In this document: in pieces, positions 26,808 through 35,662 of the stretch
Layout: each line of letters begins with the position of its first letter
How positions within the stretch are numbered: the first letter of the stretch is position 1
From: Caldilineaceae bacterium
Lineage (GTDB): Bacteria > Chloroflexota > Anaerolineae > Caldilineales > Caldilineaceae
DNA length: 64,000 nt
Reading direction: 5' to 3'
Assembly (NCBI GenBank): GCA_022821545.1
Contig: JAJEDJ010000018.1
Coordinates: forward strand, 80,743 to 144,742
Program-made: the position numbers and the translations under genes
Notes under the pieces: model-generated
Database searches by the model: none
What the model was told of the DNA's origin: nothing
What the model saw: only the letters and a program-made list of their open reading frames with translations

Positions 26808-27566
26808 ATGTACACAACCGATCAATATGAAGGAATGCTTGCTGAAACTGTCGCGGTGCGCGGGGCAAACGGAGACCGAGTCCTTGCCTACTGTGCCCGC
26901 CCACTAGGCGCAGGACCTTTCCCCGGCATGGTACTGATTCACCATATGCCCGGCTGGGACGAATGGTACCGCGAGGCAACACGCAAATTCGCCCATCACG
27001 GCTACGTCGCCATATCGCCAAATCTGTATGAACGGCACGGGCACGGCACGCCTGAAGACGTAGCGGCGGCCGTGCGCGCAGATGGCGGCGTTCCCGACGC
27101 CCAAGCCGTCGCAGACCTGGAAGCGGCCATGCGCTATCTGCGCGCCTTACCTTACGTGAACGGAAAGATCGGCGTATTCGGCACCTGTTCGGGGGGAAGG
27201 CAGGCAGTGCTGGTTGCGAGCCGCACGGCGGGCTTCGATGCGGTCGTTGATTGCTGGGGCGGCGGGGTCGTTATGCCTGCAGACCAGCTCACCCCCCAGA
27301 GGCCGGTTGCGCCCATTGACTACACGGCCAACCTGGAGTGCCCTGTCCTGGGTCTCTTTGGCGCCGAAGATCACAGCCCAACAACGGAGGAGGTGGCGCT
27401 CCACGAAGAAGCGCTCAAGAAACACGGTAAAGAGTACGAATTCCACATGTATGAGGGCGCCGGCCACGGCTTTTTCTACTACCACCGGCCCAACTACCGG
27501 CAGGCGCAGGCTGTTGACGGCTGGCAAAAGATCTGGTCGTTCCTCGGCAGGAACCTGGCTTCATGA
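26808..27566 (+). CDS. Dienelactone hydrolase-family protein
   Basis: A 252-residue alpha/beta hydrolase. The nucleophile elbow is G-T-C127-S-G-G (VFGTCSGGR), with Cys as in dienelactone hydrolases rather than Ser. Asp188 (FGAEDHS) and His220 (GAGHGFF) complete the triad. LIHHMPGWDEWYRE is the oxyanion-side loop. The family opens dienelactones in chloroaromatic breakdown, but many members are broader esterases, so the substrate is open. It is cytosolic, with no signal peptide. The next gene follows after 58 bases in the same direction. Confidence 0.87.
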   Translation: MYTTDQYEGMLAETVAVRGANGDRVLAYCARPLGAGPFPGMVLIHHMPGWDEWYREATRKFAHHGYVAISPNLYERHGHGTPEDVAAAVRADGGVPDAQAVADLEAAMRYLRALPYVNGKIGVFGTCSGGRQAVLVASRTAGFDAVVDCWGGGVVMPADQLTPQRPVAPIDYTANLECPVLGLFGAEDHSPTTEEVALHEEALKKHGKEYEFHMYEGAGHGFFYYHRPNYRQAQAVDGWQKIWSFLGRNLAS

Positions 27567-27624
27567 GCCGCGGACAGGGAGCCGGCAACAGGCCGCAGCA
27601 GGTCACTCAAAGGAGGCCGATGTA

Positions 27625-27888
27625 ATGTGTACGATGATAGTTCAGAAAGTCGATCTCGAAGGGTTTGGCAAAGGCGCCGGCGGGTGGTTTGACATGAACC
27701 AGGCGAACGTTAGCTGGGATCACCCCTTCCACGCACCTGAGGAACACGCGCTCAACATCGACTTCGTCAACGAAGCGTACGGGCCGGGGGCGCGCGTAGC
27801 AGTGGAACTGAGCGTCGAGGGCGCCCGTCAACTGGTGGAGACGATTCAATCCGTCCTGGGGGAAGCTGAGGAAAAAGGGCTGATCTGA
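27625..27888 (+). CDS. DUF6295-family small protein
   Basis: An 87-residue protein of unknown function. MCTMIVQKVDLEGFGKGAGG and the later WDHPFHAPEEHALNIDF segment match what I recall of DUF6295, a small family with a conserved Cys2, Gly-rich turn and His-containing motif. A strong ribosome site, AAAGGAGG, lies 6 bases before the ATG. It follows the dienelactone hydrolase gene and converges on rtcB, leaving only 13 bases between the two stops. The conserved Cys and His residues could bind a metal, but there is no direct evidence. Confidence 0.7.
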   Translation: MCTMIVQKVDLEGFGKGAGGWFDMNQANVSWDHPFHAPEEHALNIDFVNEAYGPGARVAVELSVEGARQLVETIQSVLGEAEEKGLI

Positions 27889-27901
27889 GTTGTGCGGCCG
27901 G

Positions 27902-29146
27902 TCAGTCCCGGTAAGGGTCGTACTCGTCTTCGCCGGCCATGGCTACGCCCAAGGGCTTGAGCGTATGGAGAATCCTAATCGTGTTGCGGTGATGATCCAG
28001 TACTGCCGGCAGGCGCTTGTAGGCCTGGGGCGCCTCGTCGGTGCCTGCCCCGCGCAGCGTGGCTCCCGCACTCCGAACCGAGTCTAACATCTGTTTGCGG
28101 GGGATCTGCCCCTCCTTTACTTGCACTTTGCGGCCCTTTTTCCAGCGGAAGCGGCCCGCAGCTTGTGTGCGAGACATCAGGCGGCCGGCGCCGTGAACGG
28201 TCGAGTACAGCGCCATGCGGCTTTCTTCGCTCTCCACGCCCTCCAGAACGACTGAAATATCTCCCATCGATCCGCCAACGAATCCCTTTTGCCCGGGGAA
28301 AGCCGGCGTTGCGCCTTTGCGCGTGACCCAGAATGTATCGCCGCCGTGCGTTTCTTGCCAGGTGAAGTTATGGTGATTATGAATCTCTTCGACGATTTTT
28401 GCGCCCAGCAGCCTGGCCACCCGCTTGCAGACCCAGTCTCGTCCCGCATAGGCATAGCGCCCAGCCAATAGCATACAAGCCAGGTAGTCCTGACCCAGGT
28501 TTGAATCGACATTCAGCAGGCTGGGAACGGACTCCAGGGCGCTTCGCCGGCGGCGGGAGCGTTTGCCTGGAACCGGCGGCGGCTCCTGCCTGGCGCCCCG
28601 CTCACGGTCGGCCGCCTTCATGAAGTGCGTGGCGAGCCGGTGCCCCAACCCCCTTGACCCAAAGTGGACCCCGACCCAGATACGACCCTTTTCGTCCTCG
28701 AAAATATCGACGTAGTGATTGCCGCTGCCGACCGTCCCAAGCTGCTCGGCCGCCAGCTTTTTCAGGTTGTAGACAACAGGCAGGTCCCAAGCCGGATCGT
28801 CGTCGAAGAGCTGATGATCGACTCTCTCCTTGTTCTTGCGCCCGATGCCGAAAGAGATCGTTCTCCAGACGTCATCCATAATCGCATGAATGTTTGCCCT
28901 TACCTCTCCAGCAGGGATATCCAGACGGACGGCCTTGTTGCCGCAGGCGATGTCGTAACCGACCCCCGCCGGATTGAGCTTGTCCCTGTAAGCGACAACT
29001 CCCCCAATGGGAACGGAATAGCCCAGGTGATGGTCTGCCATCAGCGCAACTGCGTCGGCTTCGCCGGCGCAATTGAGTATCTGAGCGACAGCATTGTCCA
29101 GCGGATCGCCCCAAACGGGCACACCGGAGATCATTTCTACCGTCAT
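27902..29146 (-). CDS. rtcB: RtcB-family RNA ligase
   Basis: A 414-residue member of the RtcB family, which joins RNA 2',3'-cyclic phosphate (or 3'-phosphate) ends to 5'-OH ends through a guanylylated His. Metal and nucleotide sites seen: GVGYDIACGNK (Asp65, Cys68), GSGNHYVDI, HFGSRGLGH, HNHHNF, and VHGAGRLMSR carrying the catalytic His. A basic insertion (GKRSRRRRSALE) sits mid-protein. No archease gene is nearby. It may be co-transcribed with the Gfo/Idh and ThuA genes upstream (71-base gap), although a functional link is not obvious. Confidence 0.9.
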   Translation of the reverse strand: MTVEMISGVPVWGDPLDNAVAQILNCAGEADAVALMADHHLGYSVPIGGVVAYRDKLNPAGVGYDIACGNKAVRLDIPAGEVRANIHAIMDDVWRTISFGIGRKNKERVDHQLFDDDPAWDLPVVYNLKKLAAEQLGTVGSGNHYVDIFEDEKGRIWVGVHFGSRGLGHRLATHFMKAADRERGARQEPPPVPGKRSRRRRSALESVPSLLNVDSNLGQDYLACMLLAGRYAYAGRDWVCKRVARLLGAKIVEEIHNHHNFTWQETHGGDTFWVTRKGATPAFPGQKGFVGGSMGDISVVLEGVESEESRMALYSTVHGAGRLMSRTQAAGRFRWKKGRKVQVKEGQIPRKQMLDSVRSAGATLRGAGTDEAPQAYKRLPAVLDHHRNTIRILHTLKPLGVAMAGEDEYDPYRD

Positions 29147-29216
29147 GCGTACACCAGAGACTGGGACATGGGCCGTGCGCTTCCGTCACGTAATGGATGC
29201 GGCGACAGGGTCTCCG

Positions 29217-30320
29217 CTAGTTGGGCCTGACTCCCGGATACACGCCCTCCGGCAGGGGATGGGGTCGTTCGCAGCGAGTCGACAGCTCTACATGGCGGCC
29301 TGTCTCGGAGGCGACGTGAATGGACTCCATTATCTCAAGAACATGCAGCGCCACCTCGCCGCTGGCGCGGTGCCGCTCGTCTTCAACAGCGCTGACCGCC
29401 ATATCCGCGGTACCGATTCCCCGGCTGTTGCCGGCATGGCCGAATCGCAGCGGCAACTCCTGCCACGAGTCGTCGGCGTGCGTTCGAACCTGCAGCGGCC
29501 CACCGAAGGTGTTCGGATCGGGCAGATTGAGTGTGCCAGTCTCGCCATACAGTTCAATGCGAGGAAGCCCGGATGCCTGCGTATCAAATGTCGTGATTAT
29601 GGTCCCAATGGCGCCGCACTCAAAGTCAAGAAGGCCGGCAACGAAGGTAGGAACCTCGACCTCTATGATTTCGCCCCTGTGGGGCTCGCTGTGGATCATC
29701 CGTTCCGACCATGTAGCCCGCGCCGACCCTGTCACGCGCTTCACCGGCCCTAGAAGATGAACCAGCGCCGTCAAATAATAGACACCCATGTCCAGCATCG
29801 GCCCGCCGCCGGGCTTGTAGTAGAAGGCCGGATTCGCGTGCCAATACTCGTGACCCCGGCTCATCATGAAGGCGGTGGCCGCCACCGGCGCGCCAACTAA
29901 GCCTTCATCGAGGTAGAGACGGGCCGACTGATGGCCGGCGCCGAGAAAGGTGTCGGGCGCGCAACCGATGCGAAGATTCTTCTCCCTGGCAAGCGCCATC
30001 AACTCTTTTCCTTCGGCGAAAGTCGCGGCCAGCGGCTTCTCGCTGTAGATTGCCTTTCCCGCTTGCAACGCGGCCTTGGCGACGGCGTAGTGGGCCGGAG
30101 GAGGCGTAAGATTGAGAACCATGTCGATGTCCGGCGCGACAAAGAGTTCTGCCGGCGACAGGGCTTGAAGTCCATACTTCTCGGCCCGGCTCTTCGCCGC
30201 GGCAGGAAACAGGTCTGCGCAGGCCTTAATGTCGAACTCCGGCAGTTCCCGACTGACTTCGATATATCTGGCGCTGATGATTCCGCAACCGACGAGACCG
30301 ACGCGCGCGGGCAATTTCAT
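29217..30320 (-). CDS. Gfo/Idh/MocA-family oxidoreductase
   Basis: A 367-residue NAD(P)-dependent sugar or polyol dehydrogenase. The Rossmann motif is VGLVGCGIISARY near the N-terminus, and the catalytic EKP motif is in YSEKPLA. RGHEYWHANPAFYYKPGGGP, then MLDMGVYYLTALVHLLGP, is the typical start of the C-terminal beta-sheet domain. It sits 57 bases downstream of a ThuA-domain gene on the same strand, a pairing common in sugar-catabolic loci. The substrate is unknown. Confidence 0.9.
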   Translation of the reverse strand: MKLPARVGLVGCGIISARYIEVSRELPEFDIKACADLFPAAAKSRAEKYGLQALSPAELFVAPDIDMVLNLTPPPAHYAVAKAALQAGKAIYSEKPLAATFAEGKELMALAREKNLRIGCAPDTFLGAGHQSARLYLDEGLVGAPVAATAFMMSRGHEYWHANPAFYYKPGGGPMLDMGVYYLTALVHLLGPVKRVTGSARATWSERMIHSEPHRGEIIEVEVPTFVAGLLDFECGAIGTIITTFDTQASGLPRIELYGETGTLNLPDPNTFGGPLQVRTHADDSWQELPLRFGHAGNSRGIGTADMAVSAVEDERHRASGEVALHVLEIMESIHVASETGRHVELSTRCERPHPLPEGVYPGVRPN

Positions 30321-30377
30321 CGTAGATTCCCTTCAGACTTGGAGGCATTCAGCGGCGGGCGATCTTTTCGATAATCC

Positions 30378-31028
30378 TCAGTCTCTCGCCGCCCAGACAA
30401 TTCCCCTGCGCACGATTTCTCTGGCCTCCGGCACATTGAAATCAGTGGCTACGTGCCCTAATGAGCAGTAAAAGATCTTCCCCTGACCCCAGCGGCGCTT
30501 CCACACGACCGGCATGACGGTCCCCTCGATCCAGGGCGCGTATTCCCCGGAAAACGTTGTCGTTGCAAGCACCTCGTTGCTGGGGTCGACGTGCAACAGG
30601 TACTGCTCGCTGTGCATCGCGAAGTCGTTCAGACCTGAAGTAATGGGATCTCCGCGATCGACGATGTTGACGGTATAGTCGATGATATTCCCCGGGTGGG
30701 CTACCCACTGTCCGCCGACCATGAACTGATACTCGGTGTTCTGGCGAAAAGCGTCCGCCATTCCTCCATGCCAGCCGGCAAAGCCTGTCCCGCCGGCGAT
30801 CGTGTCCAGCAGGCCTTTCTCCTGCTCTTTGGTAATGGAACTCATCGTATATACCTGCGTGATGACATCGTAGGCGGCCATGCGCTTCGCGTCCGTGTAA
30901 ATGTCGAGGGAGGTCTCGACGTCCACGTCGAAGCCGGCCTCCTTGATCAACGGCGCGAATATCTCCACGCACTGCTTCGGTTCGTGACCTTCCCAGCCAC
31001 CCCACACCATTAACGATCTCTTCGCCAT
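30378..31028 (-). CDS. ThuA-domain protein
   Basis: A 216-residue protein of the ThuA/class I glutamine amidotransferase-like fold. [17 protein letters not shown] opens the fold, and [16 protein letters not shown] with [10 protein letters not shown] are the conserved Gly/His-rich loops. ThuA-type proteins act in trehalose and related sugar use. The start is the ATG at 31028, with AAGGAG 11 bases upstream; an ATG further upstream would add 28 non-conserved residues. Adjacent to the Gfo/Idh gene, probably one operon. Confidence 0.88.
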   Translation of the reverse strand: MAKRSLMVWGGWEGHEPKQCVEIFAPLIKEAGFDVDVETSLDIYTDAKRMAAYDVITQVYTMSSITKEQEKGLLDTIAGGTGFAGWHGGMADAFRQNTEYQFMVGGQWVAHPGNIIDYTVNIVDRGDPITSGLNDFAMHSEQYLLHVDPSNEVLATTTFSGEYAPWIEGTVMPVVWKRRWGQGKIFYCSLGHVATDFNVPEAREIVRRGIVWAARD

Positions 31029-31376
31029 CGGATTGTTACTCCTTGTTGCTGAACCTGGTCGCGAATTCAGGTTGCCGGACAGCGCTTCTTCACCGGCATG
31101 CATTCTCGTCATGTTGGCGTTCAGATGAACCGGCTAACCGCTGCGGTCACCCTTTCGACGCGGTGAATGCCGTGACGGCAAGTATAGCACCCGTACAGAG
31201 AAGCTACAATGAAAAGGCCCGACAGAAGTGACGGATCGCCTCCATAAGGGATGGGTCATAGGGGGCATGCAGGCGTAGCGGTTCGCACATATCGGTTCAA
31301 TTGCAGTTTGGGAGTGGTTGCCGGCCGGCTTTATGAACCTGCGTCAAAGACGCAACCGGCCAGCTCCGGGGAAGGA
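31029..31376. other. Intergenic region downstream of the P450 gene, with hairpin
   Basis: 348 bases without a convincing gene. It includes the upstream region of the ThuA operon. Near the P450 stop, a perfect TGCGTC/GACGCA hairpin (31340-31354, 3-base loop) lies within larger CCGG-rich complementary stretches (31321-31363). This may help end P450 transcription, although no T-run follows. Confidence 0.4.
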
Positions 31377-32762
31377 TCAGCGAAGCTCGAACCGCAACGG
31401 CATACCGCCTTTGGGATGCAGCGTGATCTGCGGGTCCACCTGAGCGACATAGCCGTCAGGAATGCGAAGACGGAAGCGTTGGGCAATCGCCGCGGCTACC
31501 AAGACGCTTTCCGTAAGCGCGAAGCCCTCGCCGATACACTGTCGCGGCCCGGCGCCAAAGGGAATGTAGGCGAAACGGTGTCGATCGGACCTGTTTGCCG
31601 GACTGAACCTCTGCGGATCGAACTCCAGCGGCCTGCTCCATAGTTCCGGCGACCTGTGAGTGATAAAGGGGCAGAGGGTGATGATCGCGTTCCCAGGAGT
31701 GGAGAAGCCTCCGATGACGTCGGCTTCGTTCCCCCATCGCGACAGGGCATAGGCAGGCGGATACAGCCGCATTGTTTCATCGAGCACTTGACGCAAATAG
31801 ACCAGTTTGGGAATGTCCTCAAAGGTCGGCATCCGGCCGTTCAATGTCCGGTCCACTTCTTCCTGAACCTGCGCCTCAATCTCAGGGTATCTTCCCAGGC
31901 AATAGAAGAACCAGGTGAGAGCGAGGGTTGTGGTCTCGTGTCCGGCGATGAGCAACGTGGTGACTTCGTCGCGCAACTGCTTGACGTCCATGCCCTCGCC
32001 CGTCTCCTCATCGCGCGCCGACAACAGCATTCCCATGAGATCGTTTCCCGGGGCTCCGGATTTCCGCCTCCGGTCTATCATGGAGTAGATCAGTCGATCG
32101 AGTCCGCCTATGTCTCGTGTAACACGGCGAGTACTGGGCCAGAAAGGCACTCTCATCGTATACAGTGACAAGGGCGAGACGACCATTTTGACAAAGAGCT
32201 CATTCAGCCTGCCGAAGGCGTCCCCCATTTCGCGGGCCTCGCCGGTAAGGTCGACACTGAACAGCGCTCTGCCCGCGATTTCCAAGGTCATTTCCATCAT
32301 TTCGCGGTGAAAGGCGACCACCTCGCCGGCGCGAGCAGCCCGCTCCCACCGGGAAAATCGTCTCTCCGCGGCCGCCGTCATGATCCGACCCATTTCCTGA
32401 ATCTGCCCACGGTGGAAGGCAGGCTGGGCCAGCCGCCGCTGTCGCAGCCACGAATCACCGTCATTGCTGAGAAGGCCCTTCCCGATCAGTGGATACAGAA
32501 GGCGAAAGGTGGGGCCGGGCAGCTTGGTGAAATTCTTGTAGTTGTCTTGCAGAATATATTGGTAGTGGTCGGGGTGTACGAAGAGGTAGCCCCACATGCG
32601 GGCGAAGAAGCGGTACTTGGCTGCGGGACCTGCTTCGTCTACGAACTCCTGCATACAGCGAAGCGGATTCCGCCGGAGACGGCTTGCGGTACCGAAGAAT
32701 CGATTGGCTCTTGGAGAGGGTGGACCCGGTCGCCGCTTCATTGAGACGACTGCGCTGACCAT
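31377..32762 (-). CDS. Cytochrome P450
   Basis: A 461-residue soluble P450. The I-helix motif is AGHETT, the K-helix ExxR is ETMR, and the haem loop FGAGPRQCIGEGF carries the thiolate ligand Cys409. KLPGPTFRLLYPLIGKGLLS and the overall look resemble bacterial CYP102/CYP4-like enzymes rather than small actinobacterial P450s. No fused reductase is present and no ferredoxin gene is nearby. An AAGGAG site precedes the ATG. Upstream on the same strand lie an attenuator-like hairpin and a 19-codon reading frame with its own promoter, so the enzyme is probably the second gene of a tiny operon. Confidence 0.95.
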   Translation of the reverse strand: MVSAVVSMKRRPGPPSPRANRFFGTASRLRRNPLRCMQEFVDEAGPAAKYRFFARMWGYLFVHPDHYQYILQDNYKNFTKLPGPTFRLLYPLIGKGLLSNDGDSWLRQRRLAQPAFHRGQIQEMGRIMTAAAERRFSRWERAARAGEVVAFHREMMEMTLEIAGRALFSVDLTGEAREMGDAFGRLNELFVKMVVSPLSLYTMRVPFWPSTRRVTRDIGGLDRLIYSMIDRRRKSGAPGNDLMGMLLSARDEETGEGMDVKQLRDEVTTLLIAGHETTTLALTWFFYCLGRYPEIEAQVQEEVDRTLNGRMPTFEDIPKLVYLRQVLDETMRLYPPAYALSRWGNEADVIGGFSTPGNAIITLCPFITHRSPELWSRPLEFDPQRFSPANRSDRHRFAYIPFGAGPRQCIGEGFALTESVLVAAAIAQRFRLRIPDGYVAQVDPQITLHPKGGMPLRFELR

Positions 32763-32802
32763 TAGATTCGCTCCTTAACAAAGGATTCAAAAGGCTTCAA
32801 AG

Positions 32803-32833
32803 TACAAGGCCCCGTCATGGACGGGGCCTTGTA
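32803..32833 (-). terminator. Perfect 14-bp hairpin between the 19-codon ORF and the P450 gene
   Basis: Inverted repeat TACAAGGCCCCGTC (32803-32816) and its exact complement (32820-32833) with a 3-base loop. In the minus-strand transcript it follows the small frame by 22 bases and precedes the P450 start by 40. Downstream sequence (ACTTTG, then CTTTTG) is only weakly T-rich, so partial termination or attenuation that yields more of the first cistron is the best reading. Because it is palindromic it also works on the other strand. Confidence 0.6.
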
Positions 32834-32855
32834 TCGTCTGGCCCGATAGCACTAT

Positions 32856-32915
32856 CTAGAGAGCAATCTCCAGAGGTGATGCTACCGGACCAGTACTGCT
32901 ACTACAGCTATCCAT
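32856..32915 (-). CDS. 19-residue micro-ORF upstream of P450 (candidate precursor peptide)
   Basis: The minus-strand frame ATG (32915) to TAG encodes MDSCSSSTGPVASPLEIAL. It is preceded by AAGGAGGTGAT (plus-strand positions 32921-32931), a full complement of the 16S rRNA 3' end, with AAGGAGG 9 bases before the ATG. An in-frame TGA just upstream fixes the start. A promoter lies 34 bases further upstream, and a strong hairpin separates it from the P450 gene. Small precursor - hairpin - modifying enzyme is the layout of many ribosomal peptide pathways. The peptide is Ser/Thr-rich with one Cys and has no aromatic residue, unlike known P450-crosslinked peptides. A regulatory leader peptide is the main alternative. 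Confidence 0.5.
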   Translation of the reverse strand: MDSCSSSTGPVASPLEIAL

Positions 32916-32928
32916 AGGGCATCACCTC
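32873..32928 (-). promoter_or_regulatory. Inverted repeat that can sequester the micro-ORF ribosome site
   Basis: GAGGTGATGC, part of the micro-ORF Shine-Dalgarno sequence (plus-strand complement at 32919-32928), is perfectly complementary to GCATCACCTC within codons 11-15 of the same frame (plus-strand complement at 32873-32882). The 10-bp stem closes a 36-base loop holding the start codon. In the RNA this would hide the ribosome site, suggesting translational control. Confidence 0.5.
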
Positions 32929-32948
32929 CTTGTGTTAGAGATACGCCG

Positions 32949-32979
32949 ATAGTATTTCACAAATTCTTCAGGTTGTCAA
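32949..32979 (-). promoter_or_regulatory. Promoter for the micro-ORF/P450 operon
   Basis: On the minus strand TTGACA (plus 32974-32979, perfect -35) is followed after 19 bases by TACTAT (plus 32949-32954, 4 of 6). The start would be near 32941, giving a short leader of about 26 bases before the micro-ORF ATG. Confidence 0.5.
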
Positions 32980-33039
32980 ACTCAGGAGATTGAAGAAGTG
33001 AGGACCGCTTGCCGAAAGAGTGGAAAATGCGCGTTGATT

Positions 33040-33068
33040 TTGGAGGCGTAAACGTCAAAGCGTATAAT
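33040..33068 (+). promoter_or_regulatory. Candidate promoter for secD
   Basis: A perfect TATAAT at 33063-33068 with TTGGAG at 33040-33045 as a weak -35 (17-base spacer). It is divergent from the micro-ORF promoter and about 108 bases before the secD ATG. A TTGATT at 33034 is a better hexamer but leaves a 23-base spacer. Confidence 0.4.
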
Positions 33069-33175
33069 GAATTGGATTGCGTTCCTGTACCGGCCAGAGA
33101 TGTTTCATGTTGGATTGGCGCTGGTCGTTCAACAAGGTTACGCAACGCATATCGTGCAATTCGTAAAGGCTATTT

Positions 33176-34576
33176 ATGCGCAATCAACTTACCTACGTAG
33201 CGCTGATCTTTATCTTGTTCGCGGGCTCCATGTTTGTGGCGCTCCCGATCGACCATCCCCTCTGGCTGGAAGAAGGGCTGGCGCCGGGCGCTGACACACA
33301 GCGCGATATTCGTGAGCTGACGTTGGGGCTGGACCTGAAGGGGGGGACCCAAGTCTTGCTGGAGGCAGAGATCAGCGAGGACCAGCCCCTGCCTGAAGAC
33401 GCCCTCAATTCGGCCAAGATTATCGTTGAGCAGAGGGTAAACGGACTGGGGCTGGCAGAGCCTACAGTCCAGTTGCAGGGTGAGACCCGCATGATCGTCG
33501 AACTGCCAGGTGTCAAGAATCCAGACCAGGCCATCGAGACGATACGTTCCACCGGTCAGCTGGAGTTTGTGGATCTTGGAGGGAGTCCGGTCCGACCCGA
33601 TGACTTCATCAATACGACCAACCGGCCCAACGCGGTCACGGCACTGCAGGAGGCCATCGGCGCCGGAGAAGCCGCGCCGCAGTCGATTCCGTTCCCGGAA
33701 GCCGTATTTGAGACGATCATGACCGGCGACATATTGCAGGCGGTCGTCGCCACACAGGACGAGTTTTCGTTCTGGCAGATCCAGTTCGATCTGAAGAGCG
33801 AGAGCAGCGGAGATTTCTTCACGTATACGCGCGACAATATAGGCGAGGTCCTGGCGATAGTTCTGGACGGGCGCGTACTGTCGACACCGGTTATCAATGC
33901 GGCAATTAACGACAACGGCGTCATCACAGGAGACTTTTCCCAGGACGAAGCTGAAAGCCTGGCGATTCAGATGCGCTACGGCGCCCTGCCGATACCGCTT
34001 GAAGTCGTAGACGTCCGCACAATTGGCGCCAGCCTCGGCCAGGACTCGATCGATCGCAGCTTACAGGCCGGGATCGTCGGCGGCGTCCTGGTGCTGCTGT
34101 TCATGGTCCTTCTCTACCGACTGCCCGGGTTTCTCGCCACAGTGGCACTGGCGATCTACGTTACTTTGAATTTAGCCATGTACAAGCTACTGCCGGTGAC
34201 GCTCACGCTGCCGGGCATAGCAGGCTTCATCCTCTCCATCGGCATGGCTGTTGACGCCAATATCCTGATCTTTGAACGCATGAAAGAGGAACTTCGCAGC
34301 GGACGGTCACTGCGACTGGCAGTCGAGACCGGCTTCAGCCGGGCCTGGCCGGCGATCCGTGACGGAAACCTTTCGACGCTGATTTCATGCGCAGTACTCT
34401 ACTGGTTTGGCAACAATTTTGGCGCCAGTGTAGTAAAGGGTTTCGCAATCACGCTCTCGGTCGGCGTGCTGCTGTCAATGTTCACCGCCGTATTCGTCAC
34501 ACGCACATTTATGCGAAGTTTTCTCTCTGGCCAGGGAGAAAAGCTCCATAGCAGCCGCGGGCTGCTGGGTTACTAG
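33176..34576 (+). CDS. secD: Protein translocase subunit SecD
   Basis: A 466-residue protein of the SecDF complex that uses the proton gradient to help proteins leave the Sec channel. One N-terminal membrane helix is followed by the P1 region ([17 protein letters not shown], then [19 protein letters not shown]) and five C-terminal helices with [20 protein letters not shown], including the conserved proton-path Asp in AVDANI. Length is normal for a SecD outside Proteobacteria. The ATG has a weak AAAGG site. secF follows after 138 bases. Confidence 0.96.
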   Translation: MRNQLTYVALIFILFAGSMFVALPIDHPLWLEEGLAPGADTQRDIRELTLGLDLKGGTQVLLEAEISEDQPLPEDALNSAKIIVEQRVNGLGLAEPTVQLQGETRMIVELPGVKNPDQAIETIRSTGQLEFVDLGGSPVRPDDFINTTNRPNAVTALQEAIGAGEAAPQSIPFPEAVFETIMTGDILQAVVATQDEFSFWQIQFDLKSESSGDFFTYTRDNIGEVLAIVLDGRVLSTPVINAAINDNGVITGDFSQDEAESLAIQMRYGALPIPLEVVDVRTIGASLGQDSIDRSLQAGIVGGVLVLLFMVLLYRLPGFLATVALAIYVTLNLAMYKLLPVTLTLPGIAGFILSIGMAVDANILIFERMKEELRSGRSLRLAVETGFSRAWPAIRDGNLSTLISCAVLYWFGNNFGASVVKGFAITLSVGVLLSMFTAVFVTRTFMRSFLSGQGEKLHSSRGLLGY

Positions 34577-34714
34577 CGCCGGTTACGCCGGCCCTGGCGT
34601 ATCTTTCCCGATGCGGGCCTTTGGGCAGACAGAGCAGGCAAACTGGAAACGCCCAAAGGGGCGGCCGCATCCTCCGATAGTGGGACAACTGCTGGCAAAA
34701 CGAAAGAGCATCCT

Positions 34715-35662
34715 ATGTATCGCTTGGTTGAACGTCGAAAACTCTGGTTTCTGATTTCGTTGCTTGGAATCCTGCCGGGCATCCTCTTCATTGTTTGGAA
34801 CCTCTCCACATCCGGCACACTCCTGCCTCTAAGTATCGATTACACAGGCGGTACGCAGTGGGAGATGCGATTCGCCGAGCCGGTCGCACCGACCGAACTG
34901 GGCAGCGTCTTCGTCGAAGCCGGATTCACCGACACAAAGGCATTTCACGTCGACGACGACCGTACGGTTCAGGTCAAGTTCAAGAATATCGACCTGGCCC
35001 AGAAAGAGGTGATCGAGCAAGCGATTGTCGAACGATTCGGTGAATTCGACGAGCGGCTCTACCGCAGCATTGGACCTGCCATCGGCGCGGAGGTGAGCCA
35101 GGCGGCCCTACTGGCGGTAATTGCCGCTTCGATCCTGATTCTGGCCTACATTGCGCTTGCCTTCCGGGAGATATCACACCCGTTCCGATTCGGGGTCGCG
35201 GCCATCGCGGCACTTGTGCATGATGTCCTGATCACAGTTTCCTTCCTTTCCATCATGAATCTGATCCTGGGCTGGGAGCTGGACGCCCTTTTCCTGACCG
35301 CCACGTTGACCGTCATCGGCTTCAGCGTCAACGATACCATCGTCATTTTCGATAGAATTCGGGAAAACCTTCGCCGGCACCGTGGAGAGACGCTGTCGAT
35401 GGTTGCGAACCGCAGCATCATCGAGACGGCGCAGCGTTCGATCGCGACTCAAGTAACTGCGCTCCTCGTGCTTGCGGCGATCCTGATCTTTGGCGGGAGC
35501 ACATTGCGCATCTTCATGGCGACATTGATTGTCGGCCTCGTATCCGGTACTTACAGCTCCATCTTTACCGCCACCCCGCTCGTCGTTGCATGGGAGGAAG
35601 GCTCTCTTCTGCCCAGAGCAAGCAAGTCGGTCAGGGCGAGAGAACAGACCGCGGCCGCCTGA
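34715..35662 (+). CDS. secF: Protein translocase subunit SecF
   Basis: A 315-residue partner of SecD. The N-terminal helix is followed by [14 protein letters not shown], the [17 protein letters not shown] segment and five membrane helices that include [20 protein letters not shown], the typical SecF signature with its conserved Asp. It ends with a short basic tail. secD and secF are separate genes here, as in most bacteria. The 138-base gap contains no clear promoter, so co-transcription is likely. Confidence 0.96.
   Translation: MYRLVERRKLWFLISLLGILPGILFIVWNLSTSGTLLPLSIDYTGGTQWEMRFAEPVAPTELGSVFVEAGFTDTKAFHVDDDRTVQVKFKNIDLAQKEVIEQAIVERFGEFDERLYRSIGPAIGAEVSQAALLAVIAASILILAYIALAFREISHPFRFGVAAIAALVHDVLITVSFLSIMNLILGWELDALFLTATLTVIGFSVNDTIVIFDRIRENLRRHRGETLSMVANRSIIETAQRSIATQVTALLVLAAILIFGGSTLRIFMATLIVGLVSGTYSSIFTATPLVVAWEEGSLLPRASKSVRAREQTAAA

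Noticed and set aside
32907..32921. Four-codon frame MPYG starting within the micro-ORF Shine-Dalgarno region
   Set aside because: Its ATG lies only 2 bases after AAGGAGG, too close for initiation; the next ATG fits much better.
32957..33145. 62-codon minus-strand frame upstream of the micro-ORF
   Set aside because: No ribosome site, and it overlaps both divergent promoters.
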